The position numbers and the translations under genes were made by a program. From Flavonifractor sp. An10 (GTDB lineage Bacteria; Bacillota; Clostridia; Oscillospirales; Oscillospiraceae): a DNA stretch of 64,000 nucleotides. Where the stretch lies: contig NZ_NFMB01000010.1 of the NCBI RefSeq assembly GCF_002161215.1, positions 1 through 64,000 of the forward strand, read 5' to 3'. The notes under the pieces are model-generated. The model did not search any database. It had not been told where the DNA came from and saw nothing but the letters and a program-made list of their open reading frames with translations. This document shows, in pieces, positions 7,496-16,800 of the stretch. The first letter of the stretch is position 1; each line of letters opens with the position of its first letter.

Positions 7496-9139
7496 CTAGC
7501 CGGCCAGGCCGCTCCAGGGCAGGCTGGCCCGGGTGGCGGCGGAGTACTGCCTGGTAAGCACGTCGGTGAGGAAGCGGATCTTGCTGCGCAGGCCCTCCGA
7601 CTGGCCGGAGGAGAGCTGGGCGGCCACCTTGTCCGGATAGTGCCACAGGTAGGCCCAGGTCTCGGCGAAGTCCTCCGGCCGGCTGGCCATGGCGTAGGAG
7701 GAGACGAAGTCGGCGGAGGAGGCGCTGTAGCTCACCCACTGGTTGCAGGAGGCAGTCCAGCCGTTGGCGATCATGGCGGAGGACACCACCATGTGGCCCA
7801 TCTCGTGGCTGTAGTGGTAGGGGGAGCCGGTGCCGGTGTAGTAGATGCGGTCGATGCGCAGGCCCGACTCGTCGTACACGTGCTGGCCGGAGAAGCCGCC
7901 GGTGTTGGAGAAGGAGCCGGTGGTCATGACACTGACGGGGGTGCCGTCAAAGAAGATCATGTCCGCCGGGAAGAGGATGATCTCGGTGGTGCGGTTCCCC
8001 TTCTTGGCGATCACCTGCTTGAGGAGGCCGTCGGGATAGAGGTCGAAGGCCTCCTTCATCTTCACCAGCTCATTGTACACCGACTGGAAGTAGGCGCTGT
8101 CCAGGGTCACGTAGTCAAAGGTGGCGTGGGTCACCTGGGCGCCGGGCACATTGTCGTTGAACTCGGGCAGGTAGTAGATCTGGATGCCGATGTCGTTCTC
8201 GATCTGGCGGCACAGCTCCCAGGCCACGTCGTTGGAGTAGCGGATGCGGCTCTTGCCTGTGAAGTCGGTTCCGGTGGAGGTGGTGGCCTGGGCCACGGTG
8301 ACTGTGGCGGTCATCTGGAAGTCGCCGCTGGCGCAGGTGACGGAGGCGGTGCCGGGGCCCACGGCCTTCAGGGTTACCGCCCCGTTGCCCGGGTCGGCGG
8401 CAATGGCCACCACGGCGGGGTTGCTGGAGCTCCAGGAGGCGGTGGACGCCCCGGTGGAGTAATAGCACCCCGTGTCCACGCTCTCGCCGGGCTGGAGGGT
8501 GTAGGAGTAGGACTCCATCTGCATGTACACGCTGCTGAGGAGGCGGTACATGGTGACGTAGGCCTGCTGCCGGGAGTAGGAGCCCTGGGGGGAGAAGGCC
8601 CCGCCGCCGGTGCCGTTCATCACGCCCCAGCCCACCATGGCGGTCACCGGCTCGGCGGCCCAGGAGGCGATGGCGGACTGGTCGGTAAAGGCGGCCCCCT
8701 TGGAGGCCACGGGCGCGCCCATCACCTTTAAGGTGTTGTAGAGCATGACGGCGGCCTCCTGCCGGGTGATGCCCTTGTCGGGGAGGAAGGAGCCCTGCCC
8801 GTTGCCGCTGACGATGCCCAGTCCGGCGGCGGTGAGCACGTCGGGGTCGCTGGTGTCGTCAAAGGTGACGGTCTCCGGGGTGAATGTCCAGCCGTTGACG
8901 GCGGCGGCCTCATCCAGGCAGATCACCGCCAGGCGGCAGAACTCCGCCCGGGTGATGTCGGCGGTGTAATTGCTCTGGAGGTCGCCGGGCACCAGGCCCA
9001 GGGAGACGGCCCGCTCCACCTCCCCGGCGGCCCAGGCGTCGGGGGTATCGGCGGCGGAGGCGGGAGCGGTGAGCAGGCCCGTCAGCAGGGCCAGGGTGCA
9101 GAGGAGGGAGAGCGCGCGGAATTGGAGTCGGTTTCGCAT
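7496..9139 (-). CDS. Surface SLH protein with HExxH metallopeptidase motif
   Basis: Exported protein of 547 residues with an Ala/Leu-rich signal peptide ending near ASAAD (about 30). SLH-type repeats fill about 30-200 (TRAEFCRLAVICLDEAA, TRQEAAVMLYNTL, SRQQAYVTMYRLL), then an Ig-like segment (about 205-285; WSSSNPAVVAIAAD), then a C-terminal domain with SHEMGHMVVSSAM, a zinc-protease HExxH. A Glu in FAETWAYLWHYPDK about 60 residues later could be the third ligand, but that is inference. The SLH domains should bind wall polymer, putting a protease on the cell surface. ATG at 9137-9139 is preferred over ATG at 9148 because GGAAAGGG is spaced only for the former. Substrate unknown. Confidence 0.75.
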   Translation of the reverse strand: MRNRLQFRALSLLCTLALLTGLLTAPASAADTPDAWAAGEVERAVSLGLVPGDLQSNYTADITRAEFCRLAVICLDEAAAVNGWTFTPETVTFDDTSDPDVLTAAGLGIVSGNGQGSFLPDKGITRQEAAVMLYNTLKVMGAPVASKGAAFTDQSAIASWAAEPVTAMVGWGVMNGTGGGAFSPQGSYSRQQAYVTMYRLLSSVYMQMESYSYTLQPGESVDTGCYYSTGASTASWSSSNPAVVAIAADPGNGAVTLKAVGPGTASVTCASGDFQMTATVTVAQATTSTGTDFTGKSRIRYSNDVAWELCRQIENDIGIQIYYLPEFNDNVPGAQVTHATFDYVTLDSAYFQSVYNELVKMKEAFDLYPDGLLKQVIAKKGNRTTEIILFPADMIFFDGTPVSVMTTGSFSNTGGFSGQHVYDESGLRIDRIYYTGTGSPYHYSHEMGHMVVSSAMIANGWTASCNQWVSYSASSADFVSSYAMASRPEDFAETWAYLWHYPDKVAAQLSSGQSEGLRSKIRFLTDVLTRQYSAATRASLPWSGLAG

Positions 9140-9189
9140 CGGTGTCATCCCTTTCCAGTTTATTGAGCAGGAATTATTTCGCTATGGAA

Positions 9190-9218
9190 AGGATACCACG
9201 AAACCGCCGTCCCTGCAA
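9190..9218 (-). promoter_or_regulatory. Sigma-A-like promoter of the SLH metalloprotease gene
   Basis: On the minus strand TTGCAG and TATCCT are separated by 17 bp, about 50 bp before the start codon. It lies just after the anti-sigma gene, so this gene can be transcribed independently of the sigma/anti-sigma operon. Confidence 0.5.
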
Positions 9219-9223
9219 GGGTT

Positions 9224-10627
9224 TTACGGCTCTGCCGCCGGCAGCTCCAGCCGGACATCCCCGAACAGGACGTGATCCACCTGCTCCAGGGGGACGGGCG
9301 CGTCAAAGTAGGCGGTGCCCTGGATGGAGTCGGAGGTCAGGAAGCCGGTGCCGCAGTCCACGGACACCCTGCTGCCGTCGGCCAGCACCAGGCGGATGCC
9401 CAGGTCGGACAGGTTCACGGCCTCCGGATTGTCATAGGTGATGCGGTAGTCCAGGCTCAGGGAGGAGAAGGACAGCGCCTCCAGCGCCAGGGTGCCCTGG
9501 CTTTCCTCGTCGTGCCAAACCGCCCCGGCGGTGTCCACCTCCACCGTCTGCCTGGGGGCGTCGGGCAATTCCAGCCGGTACTCGCCGAACCGGATGTATG
9601 CCAGCTGGGTCAGATCCAGGGGGGTGTCAAAGGAGTGGACGCCGGTGAAGTAAACCACCCCGCCATCTCCGTCGGGGCCGGGACTGGTGCCTCCGTTACC
9701 GCCGTCGATGATCACGGTGGAGCCGTCCTGGAACACCAGCTCGATCTCCAGGTTGGTGAACACCCCCCACTCATCCCCCCACGTGGGGTAAGAGGTGGTG
9801 AAGGCGGCGGATAGCGGGGAGAGGGTCAGCCCCTCCAGGGTGACCATCCGCTCTGTGGTCTCGTCCCAGCGGGCGGCCCCGGTGGTGTCCACCTCCACCG
9901 CCTTGCTGGGGTAGAAGCCGTCCAGGGAGAAGCTCCACTCCCCCTCCAGGTGCATACTCTCTCCGTCACTTGCGAAAAGCTCCAGGCCGGTGATGGTCAG
10001 GGTCTTGGGGATGCCGTCGATCCAGTTGGCCCCCCTGGGGAAGCCCAGGAGCATGAACACCAGCTCCAGAGAGTTGTCCCCCGGCGTGTCGTCGGGGAGG
10101 AACCGGGCCTTCTGAAAGCCCCAGTTGAGCTGCTCCCCGGTTTCCGTGTCCACCAGCTGGATGTCGTGGGCGATGTGGCCCTCCTGCTCCCCCATGTCGG
10201 GCAGCGCCGTGCCCTCCGGGGCCTCCAGCCGCAGGCGGAGGTAGAGGGTGTGCTCGTCGGTGATGGCCGCCAGGGGGGTGAGGGTGGTGCCGCCGCTGGT
10301 GACGGGGGGCAGGTCGGTGGTGCCGATCTCGTCCAGCAGGGCCTTCTGCCCGTCGTTGAGGGGGGCGCTCTCGATGGCAAAGAAGGGGTCGAAGAGCTCC
10401 CCCGGCCCCCAGATCTGATAGGCCGCCATGGCCGACACGGTGAACATCGCCGCCAGTCCGGCGCAGGCCAGCAGCCGGAGGCCCATCCGCCGGCGGGGCC
10501 GCCCGCTCTCTTTGACTTTTTTCATGGTCATCTCCCGTATCCTTTCCGGGGACATCCCGGCGGGGACGGGCAGCTCCGCAGAGCCGTCCTCCCAGCCGTC
10601 CAGCAGGTCAGAAATCCGCGTATGCAC
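9224..10627 (-). CDS. Membrane anti-sigma factor-like protein
   Basis: Probable partner of the adjacent ECF-type sigma factor. The 467-residue protein begins with a charged cytoplasmic segment (about 1-47, RIREMTMKKVKESGRPRRR), has one membrane helix (about 50-70), and a long extracytoplasmic region with DUF4179-like strands followed by two or three similar beta-rich repeats (each with VEVDTTGA or VEVDTAGA and an LTQLAYI/LEQVDHV motif). The start is GTG with GAAGGGGG 7 nt upstream and overlaps the sigma gene by 20 bp, so translation is coupled. Ligand and release mechanism cannot be read from the sequence. Confidence 0.65.
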   Translation of the reverse strand: MHTRISDLLDGWEDGSAELPVPAGMSPERIREMTMKKVKESGRPRRRMGLRLLACAGLAAMFTVSAMAAYQIWGPGELFDPFFAIESAPLNDGQKALLDEIGTTDLPPVTSGGTTLTPLAAITDEHTLYLRLRLEAPEGTALPDMGEQEGHIAHDIQLVDTETGEQLNWGFQKARFLPDDTPGDNSLELVFMLLGFPRGANWIDGIPKTLTITGLELFASDGESMHLEGEWSFSLDGFYPSKAVEVDTTGAARWDETTERMVTLEGLTLSPLSAAFTTSYPTWGDEWGVFTNLEIELVFQDGSTVIIDGGNGGTSPGPDGDGGVVYFTGVHSFDTPLDLTQLAYIRFGEYRLELPDAPRQTVEVDTAGAVWHDEESQGTLALEALSFSSLSLDYRITYDNPEAVNLSDLGIRLVLADGSRVSVDCGTGFLTSDSIQGTAYFDAPVPLEQVDHVLFGDVRLELPAAEP

Positions 10628-11168
10628 AGGGATACCCCCTTCCCGATAAGAGTTCCTTTAATTTTTTCCGCCCCCGGTGCAGGCGCACCTTCACCGTGGA
10701 CGGGCGCATGGACAGGGCCCCGCCGATTTCGGCGGTGGTCTGGCCGTAGTAGTAGTGGCGCAGGAAGATGGCCCGGTCCTGGGGGGAGAGCTCGTTCAGC
10801 AGGGCCCGCACCAGCTCCCGCCGCTGTTCCTGCTCCAGCAGCTCCGCCGGGCCTGGCGCTTCGTCGGGGGTCAGCGCCAGCATGTCATCCTCCAGAGGCA
10901 GCTCCCCGCCCAGCGCCCGCAGGCGGTTGAGTGCCTTGTTGCGCACCACCCGGCCCAGCCAGGGCCGCAGCCTGCCCGGCTGGATCTGCCCGGCGTGCTC
11001 CCACAGGGCCAGGAAGGCGTCGGACACCACCTCCTCCGCGTCCCGGGGATATCCCCGCAGGACGGAGCCCGCCAGGCCGCAGGCGAAGGCCATGTGCCTG
11101 TCCATGGCCTCCTCCAGGGCCGCCGTGTCCCCCCGCCCCATGCGGCGGAGCAGCTCCCGTTCCTCCAA
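10608..11168 (-). CDS. ECF-type RNA polymerase sigma factor
   Basis: Sigma-70 family factor of 186 residues with region 2 (about 5-75, EVVSDAFLALWEHAGQI) and region 4 (about 115-175, LSPQDRAIFLRHYYYGQTTA then a helix-turn-helix ending VKVRLHRGRKKLK). The TTG start is chosen because AGGAGGTG precedes it by 6 nt; earlier in-frame codons extend the frame 33 residues without a ribosome site or homology-like sequence. It forms an operon with the overlapping membrane anti-sigma gene. Expected to direct a small stress or envelope regulon; the signal is unknown. Confidence 0.85.
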   Translation of the reverse strand: MEERELLRRMGRGDTAALEEAMDRHMAFACGLAGSVLRGYPRDAEEVVSDAFLALWEHAGQIQPGRLRPWLGRVVRNKALNRLRALGGELPLEDDMLALTPDEAPGPAELLEQEQRRELVRALLNELSPQDRAIFLRHYYYGQTTAEIGGALSMRPSTVKVRLHRGRKKLKELLSGRGYPCAYADF

Positions 11169-11229
11169 CCGTCCCACCTCCTGACGCTGTGTGCTCGAAA
11201 GGACTTTCACCAATCTTAACACAAAAGTA

Positions 11230-11253
11230 GTCCCGGCGGTTTCACGCCGGGAC
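11230..11253. repeat. Inverted repeat upstream of the sigma gene
   Basis: Perfect 9-bp arms GTCCCGGCG/CGCCGGGAC around a 6-nt loop, 62 bp before the sigma start and 135 bp before spoIIE in a divergent intergenic region. No T tract follows, so an operator or 5'-UTR stem is as likely as a terminator. Confidence 0.4.
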
Positions 11254-11388
11254 AAAATCCGCCGCAATTTACGGGGGCGGCTCCTTTTTTCTTCTCTGTC
11301 GGGTTCCGACCAGTTTTTTCCAATTTATGGCTTATACTGTCTCTGACACACTGGGCGGACAAGCCCGGAGGCAAAGGAGACGGAAGCC

Positions 11389-13743
11389 ATGGCTACCAAG
11401 GAGAAGTGGAGAACAAAGGCGGCCCGGATGCGGGAGGAGGCCCGGGAGACGGGGAAGGTGATCCTCCGGGCGCCGGCCCTGGTGCGCACGGCGGAGTGCG
11501 CCATCCGCTTCCTGCTGGGGGCCCTGCTCTCCGGCGCGGAGATTTTCGGCGGATACGCCCCCTTCGGCCTGGGGCTGGTGGCGGCCTCCGGCTCGGGCAT
11601 CGACGGGTTCTGCGCCCTGGTGGGGGCCTGCTTCGGCTATCTGTCCTTCCAGGGCTTTGCCGAGGGGCTCCGCTACGCCGCCGCCTGCATCCTGGCCTTC
11701 TCCCTGGCCTTCGCCTTCTTCGACGTGAAGGCCTACCGCAAGAGCTGGTTCATGCCCCTGGCGGCGGCGGGGATGGATGGGATCACCGGCTTTGTGTACT
11801 TATCCGACCGGGGCTGGTCGCCGGAGAGCCTGATCTTCTTCGGCACCGAGCTGCTGCTGTGCGGGGCGTCGGCCTACTTCTACCGCGTCGCCTTCACCCC
11901 CTGGACGGAGAAGCGGGAGGAGGAGGCCCTCACCCCCCGGCAGACGGTGAGCCTGCTGATTTTGGGGGGCACCCTGCTGCTCACCCTGTCCAGGCTCACC
12001 CTCCTCTGGGGTCTGTCCGCCGGGCGGCTGGCCGCCGCGGTGGCGGTGATGGCCGCCGCCTACGCCGGGGGCATCGGCGTGGGGGCCACGGTGGGGGTGG
12101 CCGCAGGGCTGGGGATGGATCTCTCCGCCGGGGGTCTGCCCTTCTACTCCATGGCCTACGCCCTGTCGGGGGTGATGGCCGGGGTGTTCCACCGGCAGGG
12201 GCGGCTGGCCGCCGCGGTGGCCTACGTGCTGTCCAACGCCCTGGCGGTGCTGTGGACGTGGGAGGACGGGCTCCACATCGCCCTGCTCTACGAGGTATTC
12301 ATCGCCTCGGTGGTCTTTATGCTCCTCCCCCAGCGCGCCCTGCGGCAGGTGGGGGCCCTGGTGGCCCGGCAGCCCCGGCACGAGACCCAGGAGCGGGCCC
12401 GCGCCTACGTCTCCACCCGGCTGGAGGCCACCGCCGCCGCCTTCAAGAACCTGTACGAGTCCATGCGGGGGGTGTTCCACACCCCCAGGCCCAACGACAA
12501 CGACGCCGCCTCTGTCTTTGACCGGACGGCCCAGCGGGTGTGCAAAACCTGCCCCCTCCAGACCGCCTGCTGGCAGCGGGACTACGTGTCCACCTTCAAC
12601 GCCCTCAACGACGCCCTCCCCGCCATGGTGGAGCGGGGCAAGGGGGAGGGGGGCGACTTCCCCGCCTACTTCGCCAACCGGTGCCTCCACTTTAACGACT
12701 TCCTCTCCGCCGCCAACGAGGAGCTGTCCGCCCTGCTCTACCGGCGGCAGCTCCAGAGCCGCCTCCGGGACAACCGGGCGGCGGTGTGCCGCCAGTACGC
12801 CGAGCTGGCCGGGGTGCTGGGGGAGGCGGCGGCGGAGCTGTCCGCCGAGCTGGTGCCCGACCCGGTGCGGGAGAAGCGCCTGCGGCAGCACCTGACCGCC
12901 CAGGGCATCGAGTGCCGCCTGGCGGCCTACTACGACCAGGCGGGCCATCTGCGCATCGAGCTGGAGGGGGCGGGGCTGGCCCCCCTGCGCAAGCCGGAGG
13001 CGGTGGACAGGCTGTCCAAACTGATGAACTTCCCCCTGCGCCCCCTGGACGAGGCCCGGCGGGATCAGCTGGTGCTGGTGCAGAGCGAACCCCTCATGGC
13101 CGTGGCCGGGGCGGCGGCCCAGAAGAAGGACGGCCAGGCGGTGAGCGGCGACACCGGCGCCTGGTTCAAGCACGACGACGGCTCCCTCTACGTGCTGCTG
13201 TGCGACGGCATGGGCTCCGGCGCGCCGGCCCAGCGGGAGAGCTCCCTGGCCGTCCGCCTGCTGGAGCAGTTCCTCCGGGCCGGCGTCCGGCCGGAGAACG
13301 CCCTGCGCACCCTCAACTCCGCCCTGGCCCTGCGCAACGACGAGGCCGCCGGCGGCTTCACCACCATCGATCTGCTGCGGGTGGATCTGTTCACCGGCGA
13401 GGCGTGGGTGTACAAGTACGGCGCGGCCCCCACCTACGTGAAGAAGGGGGCGGCGGTGAGCCGCATCACCGGCGCGGCCCTCCCCGCCGGGCTCGCCTCC
13501 GGCGACGGGGCCGCCCCTGACACCACCTCCCTGCATCTGGAGAGCGGCGACTGCGTCCTGCTGGTCACCGACGGGGTGGCCGGAGGGGAGGGGGATCAGT
13601 GGATTCGGGACAAGCTGGCCGCCTTTGACGGCGGCAGCCCCCGGGAGCTGGCCCAGGCCGTCCTGGACACCAGCACCCAGCAGGTGGGCGCGGCCGCCGA
13701 CGACCGCACCGTCCTGGCCCTCAAGCTGACCAAACGGGCATGA
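11389..13743 (+). CDS. spoIIE: Stage II sporulation protein E (PP2C phosphatase)
   Basis: Membrane serine phosphatase that dephosphorylates SpoIIAA to release sigma-F in the forespore and also acts with FtsZ at the polar septum. The 784-residue protein has about ten hydrophobic helices over 45-330, a central region with a Cys pair (VCKTCPLQTACW near 385), and a C-terminal PP2C domain with CDGMGSG at 605-611 and LVTDGVAGGE near 725, which carry metal-binding Asp residues. The ATG follows AAGGAG by 9 nt. Upstream are a TATACT -10 (11333-11338) without a matching -35 and TGTCGGG (11297), loosely like a Spo0A box; both are tentative. A strong terminator follows. Confidence 0.95.
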   Translation: MATKEKWRTKAARMREEARETGKVILRAPALVRTAECAIRFLLGALLSGAEIFGGYAPFGLGLVAASGSGIDGFCALVGACFGYLSFQGFAEGLRYAAACILAFSLAFAFFDVKAYRKSWFMPLAAAGMDGITGFVYLSDRGWSPESLIFFGTELLLCGASAYFYRVAFTPWTEKREEEALTPRQTVSLLILGGTLLLTLSRLTLLWGLSAGRLAAAVAVMAAAYAGGIGVGATVGVAAGLGMDLSAGGLPFYSMAYALSGVMAGVFHRQGRLAAAVAYVLSNALAVLWTWEDGLHIALLYEVFIASVVFMLLPQRALRQVGALVARQPRHETQERARAYVSTRLEATAAAFKNLYESMRGVFHTPRPNDNDAASVFDRTAQRVCKTCPLQTACWQRDYVSTFNALNDALPAMVERGKGEGGDFPAYFANRCLHFNDFLSAANEELSALLYRRQLQSRLRDNRAAVCRQYAELAGVLGEAAAELSAELVPDPVREKRLRQHLTAQGIECRLAAYYDQAGHLRIELEGAGLAPLRKPEAVDRLSKLMNFPLRPLDEARRDQLVLVQSEPLMAVAGAAAQKKDGQAVSGDTGAWFKHDDGSLYVLLCDGMGSGAPAQRESSLAVRLLEQFLRAGVRPENALRTLNSALALRNDEAAGGFTTIDLLRVDLFTGEAWVYKYGAAPTYVKKGAAVSRITGAALPAGLASGDGAAPDTTSLHLESGDCVLLVTDGVAGGEGDQWIRDKLAAFDGGSPRELAQAVLDTSTQQVGAAADDRTVLALKLTKRA

Positions 13744-13748
13744 GAGAA

Positions 13749-13789
13749 CCCCCGGCCCCGGAACCAAAGTTCCGGGGCCGGGGGCTTTT
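13749..13789 (+). terminator. spoIIE terminator
   Basis: A 15-bp GC-rich stem (arms CCCCCGGCCCCGGAA and complement) around a 6-nt loop, followed by CTTTT, starts 5 bp after the spoIIE stop codon. It separates convergent spoIIE and the large SLH gene. Confidence 0.9.
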
Positions 13790-13816
13790 CCGCGCCGTCT
13801 GGGGCGCATGGCTGTG

Positions 13817-16800
13817 TTACATCTGGGCGAAGCGGGCCAGGATCTGGGCCAGCTCGGCGCGGGAGGCGGTGCCGGTGGGATCCAGCCGTCCGCCGTCCTT
13901 GCCGGTCAGCAGGCCCTCGCCCACCGCCCAGCGCAGGGCGTCCACCGCGTAGTCGGACGCGGACGCGGCGTCCGCGAAGCTGTCCAGGGTGCCGGCGGGC
14001 GCGGGGGAGCCGGCGTAGCGGTACAGGATCACCGCCAGCTGCTCCCGGGTCAGGCTGTCCTCCGGGCCGTAGCTGCCGTTGTCGTAGCCGGTGACGTAGC
14101 CGTTGGCCGCCGCCCAGTTCACCGCGTCGGCGTACCAGGCGGAAGCCGCCACGTCGGGGAAGCCCGCAACAGTGGAGGCCGTGCCGTCGGCCAGGTTGTA
14201 GAGCACCTGGGCCATCATGGCCCGGGTGAGGATCATGTTGGGCGCAAACGCGGTGCCGCTGGTGCCGTCCATGATGCCGTTCTCCCAGCAGTACGCCACC
14301 GCGTCGTGGTACCAGTCGCCCTCGGACACGTCGGTGAAGGGCAGGGCGGGGGTCTGGGGCTCCTCCGGCTCGGTCACGATCTGCCGGAAGGTGACGGAGA
14401 TGGTGTGGTCGGTGCGCACGTTCTCGAAGGTGTAGCGCTCCACCGCGCCCACGCTCTCGCCGTCCACCTCCACGTCGGCAATCTCCCAGCCGTCGTCGGC
14501 GGTGATGCGGAAGGTCTGGTTCTCGCCCCGGCGCACCCGCACCCGGCCGTCCGGGCTGATGTCGCCGCCCCGGCCCGCGTCGGCCTCGATGTTGTACCGC
14601 CGCACACTGCTGGAGCTGCCGGAGGAACTGGAGCCGTGGTCGTCGTCCTTGTAATCCCACTCCGCAGTCAGAGTGACCGTCTTTGTCACGTTGTAAGGAT
14701 CGCTCACGCGGGTGTTTCCGTCATACCAGCCCTCAAAGGTGTAGCCGGAGCGCCTGGGGGTGGGAAGGTCGATCGCTGTATCCTCGCTGACTTTGTAAGT
14801 GAGATCATCCGTCCTGCCGTCGTTGAACTTCAGGGTAACAGTATATGTTGTCTTGCCGGGCTCGGTGTTCACCGCAGTCACCGTATCACCAGGCTTGGCC
14901 GCGGCGATGGCATCCTCCACGCTGGGGTAGTAGCTGTAGGGGGCTTCGGGGTTGGAGGCGCTCTCCAGCCGGGCCTTGACGCTGTCCGCCAAATAGTCCT
15001 CGTTGACAGGCTCGGCAAAGTGTCCGCTGGTGACCTCGATGCCAGCCTTTGCGGCGTTTTCGGCCCCGTTGGCCGCCTCAATGGTGCCGAAGGTGCCGTC
15101 GCCCTGGATCACCAACTTGTGCGTGTCTGCGTTGGTGCTGTCATACACGATCCTGCCGTTAACAGTACCGGTGTAGCTCTCATCAAATGTGACGCTGGCA
15201 GAGAGATAGCTGGCAAATTTGCAGACATCAAACGCAATTGTCTCATCGCTGGTGGTAATCACATCCGTATCGCCCTTGAAGGTGATATTGCCGTTGTTGA
15301 AGCTCAGGGCATAATTCTCATCCGGCACCTGGTTTTCCGCATAGATGTGCATATCCTCCAAGGTCAGATTGGCGTAGTTCTGGATGATTCGTTTGATGTC
15401 GTTTGCGTTCTCCGCAATGCGGATAGTACCATTTTTGAAGGTAATGGTGGAGCCTTTCAGGAGCTGGAAGCCATTGGTTTCTGTACCGGAAGAGCCAGCC
15501 CCGGGACCGATCAGCGTATAGGTGTGACCTCCGAAATCAATGGTAAAGTTCTTGCTGGAGGGCACGGCAATGCCAACCGCGTCCGGAATGTCCTTCAGAA
15601 CATAGATAGTCTGGCCATCGCCCACCGCTTCGATCGCCTTGGCCATGGTGTCATAGGTCTTGCCGCCCACCACAATTGCCTTGTCGCGGGTATTGGTGGT
15701 CAGCACATTGTCCACATAGCTGTTGACAATGACAATCGAATCCGAAGTAGTATCCTGGGGCACGCTGCCGACGGTGCTGTTGACCACGCTCATGGTGCCG
15801 TTGGTGTCGTTGGACACCTGTCCGCTCACGGTGGCGCCGTCGGTGATGGCCACGTCCGCTTTGCCTCTGTTGGTCACGTTGCCGTTGATTTTGGCGTCCT
15901 GGGTAATGGTCAGCTGGGCGCCGCCCTTGTTGTCTGTGAGGACAATGGAGCCGTTCAGCGTACCGCCGGTGATCTCAATGTCGCCGCTGTGCGCGCCGTT
16001 CATCGTGGCAATCACAGCATTTTGTTCCCCGGCATTGAAGGTGCCGCCGTTGATGGTCAGCTCACCCTGATCCATGCTGTCGTCGAGGTAGCCGTTCAGG
16101 ATCACACCGCTGGAGGCGCTTTCAGCGTTAAAGGTACCGCCGTTGACGGTAGCGATATTCCAGTTCAGGAACGCTGCCTGGGACATGCTGGTAAAGGTAC
16201 CGTCATTGATGGTCAGTTCACCGTAGTCGTCGTTCTTGATGGTGTTCAGGCCGCCGGAGAAGGTACCGCCGTTGATGGTCAGAACGGAGTTCTGCCCGCC
16301 AGTATTCTCGCTGCCTTTATACCAGCCGTTCTCGATCATGCTGGAGAAGTGGCCGGTCTGTGTGACGGAAACACCATTGTTGATCTCCATGGTGCCGTGA
16401 TTCACGATGTTGTAGTAGGAATTTCCGCCGCTGTCCGCATCGTCATTTCCGTTTTCCTTACTGCGGGTATACGCGCCTCCGTTAAGCACCACTATGCCGC
16501 CGGGCTCATTCTGGATTGCCGCCTTGCCGTGGGTCACATTGTCCACGGTGCCGTCGCCGGTGATGATCAGCGTGCCGTTGTTGGTGATGGTATGGCCGCT
16601 TACATTGGTCAGAGTTTTGCCGTTCAGATCCAGGGTCAGCGCCGCTTCTTTGGGGATTACAGCGTCCTCGTTGGTCAGAGCTCTGCTGTTCAGATCTAGG
16701 GCCAACTCCGCATCCTTGGGGATTACAATATCCTCTTTGGTGCCTTTCAGCAGCGTCACCGTGTCGCCCGCTTCAGCATCATTGACTGCGGCCTGGAGGG

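Noticed and set aside
11290-11340. Definite Spo0A-controlled promoter for spoIIE
   Set aside because: TGTCGGG is only a loose match to the 0A box and no good -35 could be paired with TATACT, so it is mentioned only as tentative in the spoIIE entry.
11800-13809. A minus-strand frame of more than 600 codons opposite spoIIE
   Set aside because: Composition is dominated by Gly, Gln and His, no start signal exists, and the plus-strand frame is a clear SpoIIE.
13808-16699. A plus-strand open frame of more than 900 codons opposite the large SLH gene
   Set aside because: It lacks a ribosome site and protein-like composition; the minus-strand frame has a signal peptide, repeats and three SLH domains. 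Long antisense frames are common in GC-rich DNA.
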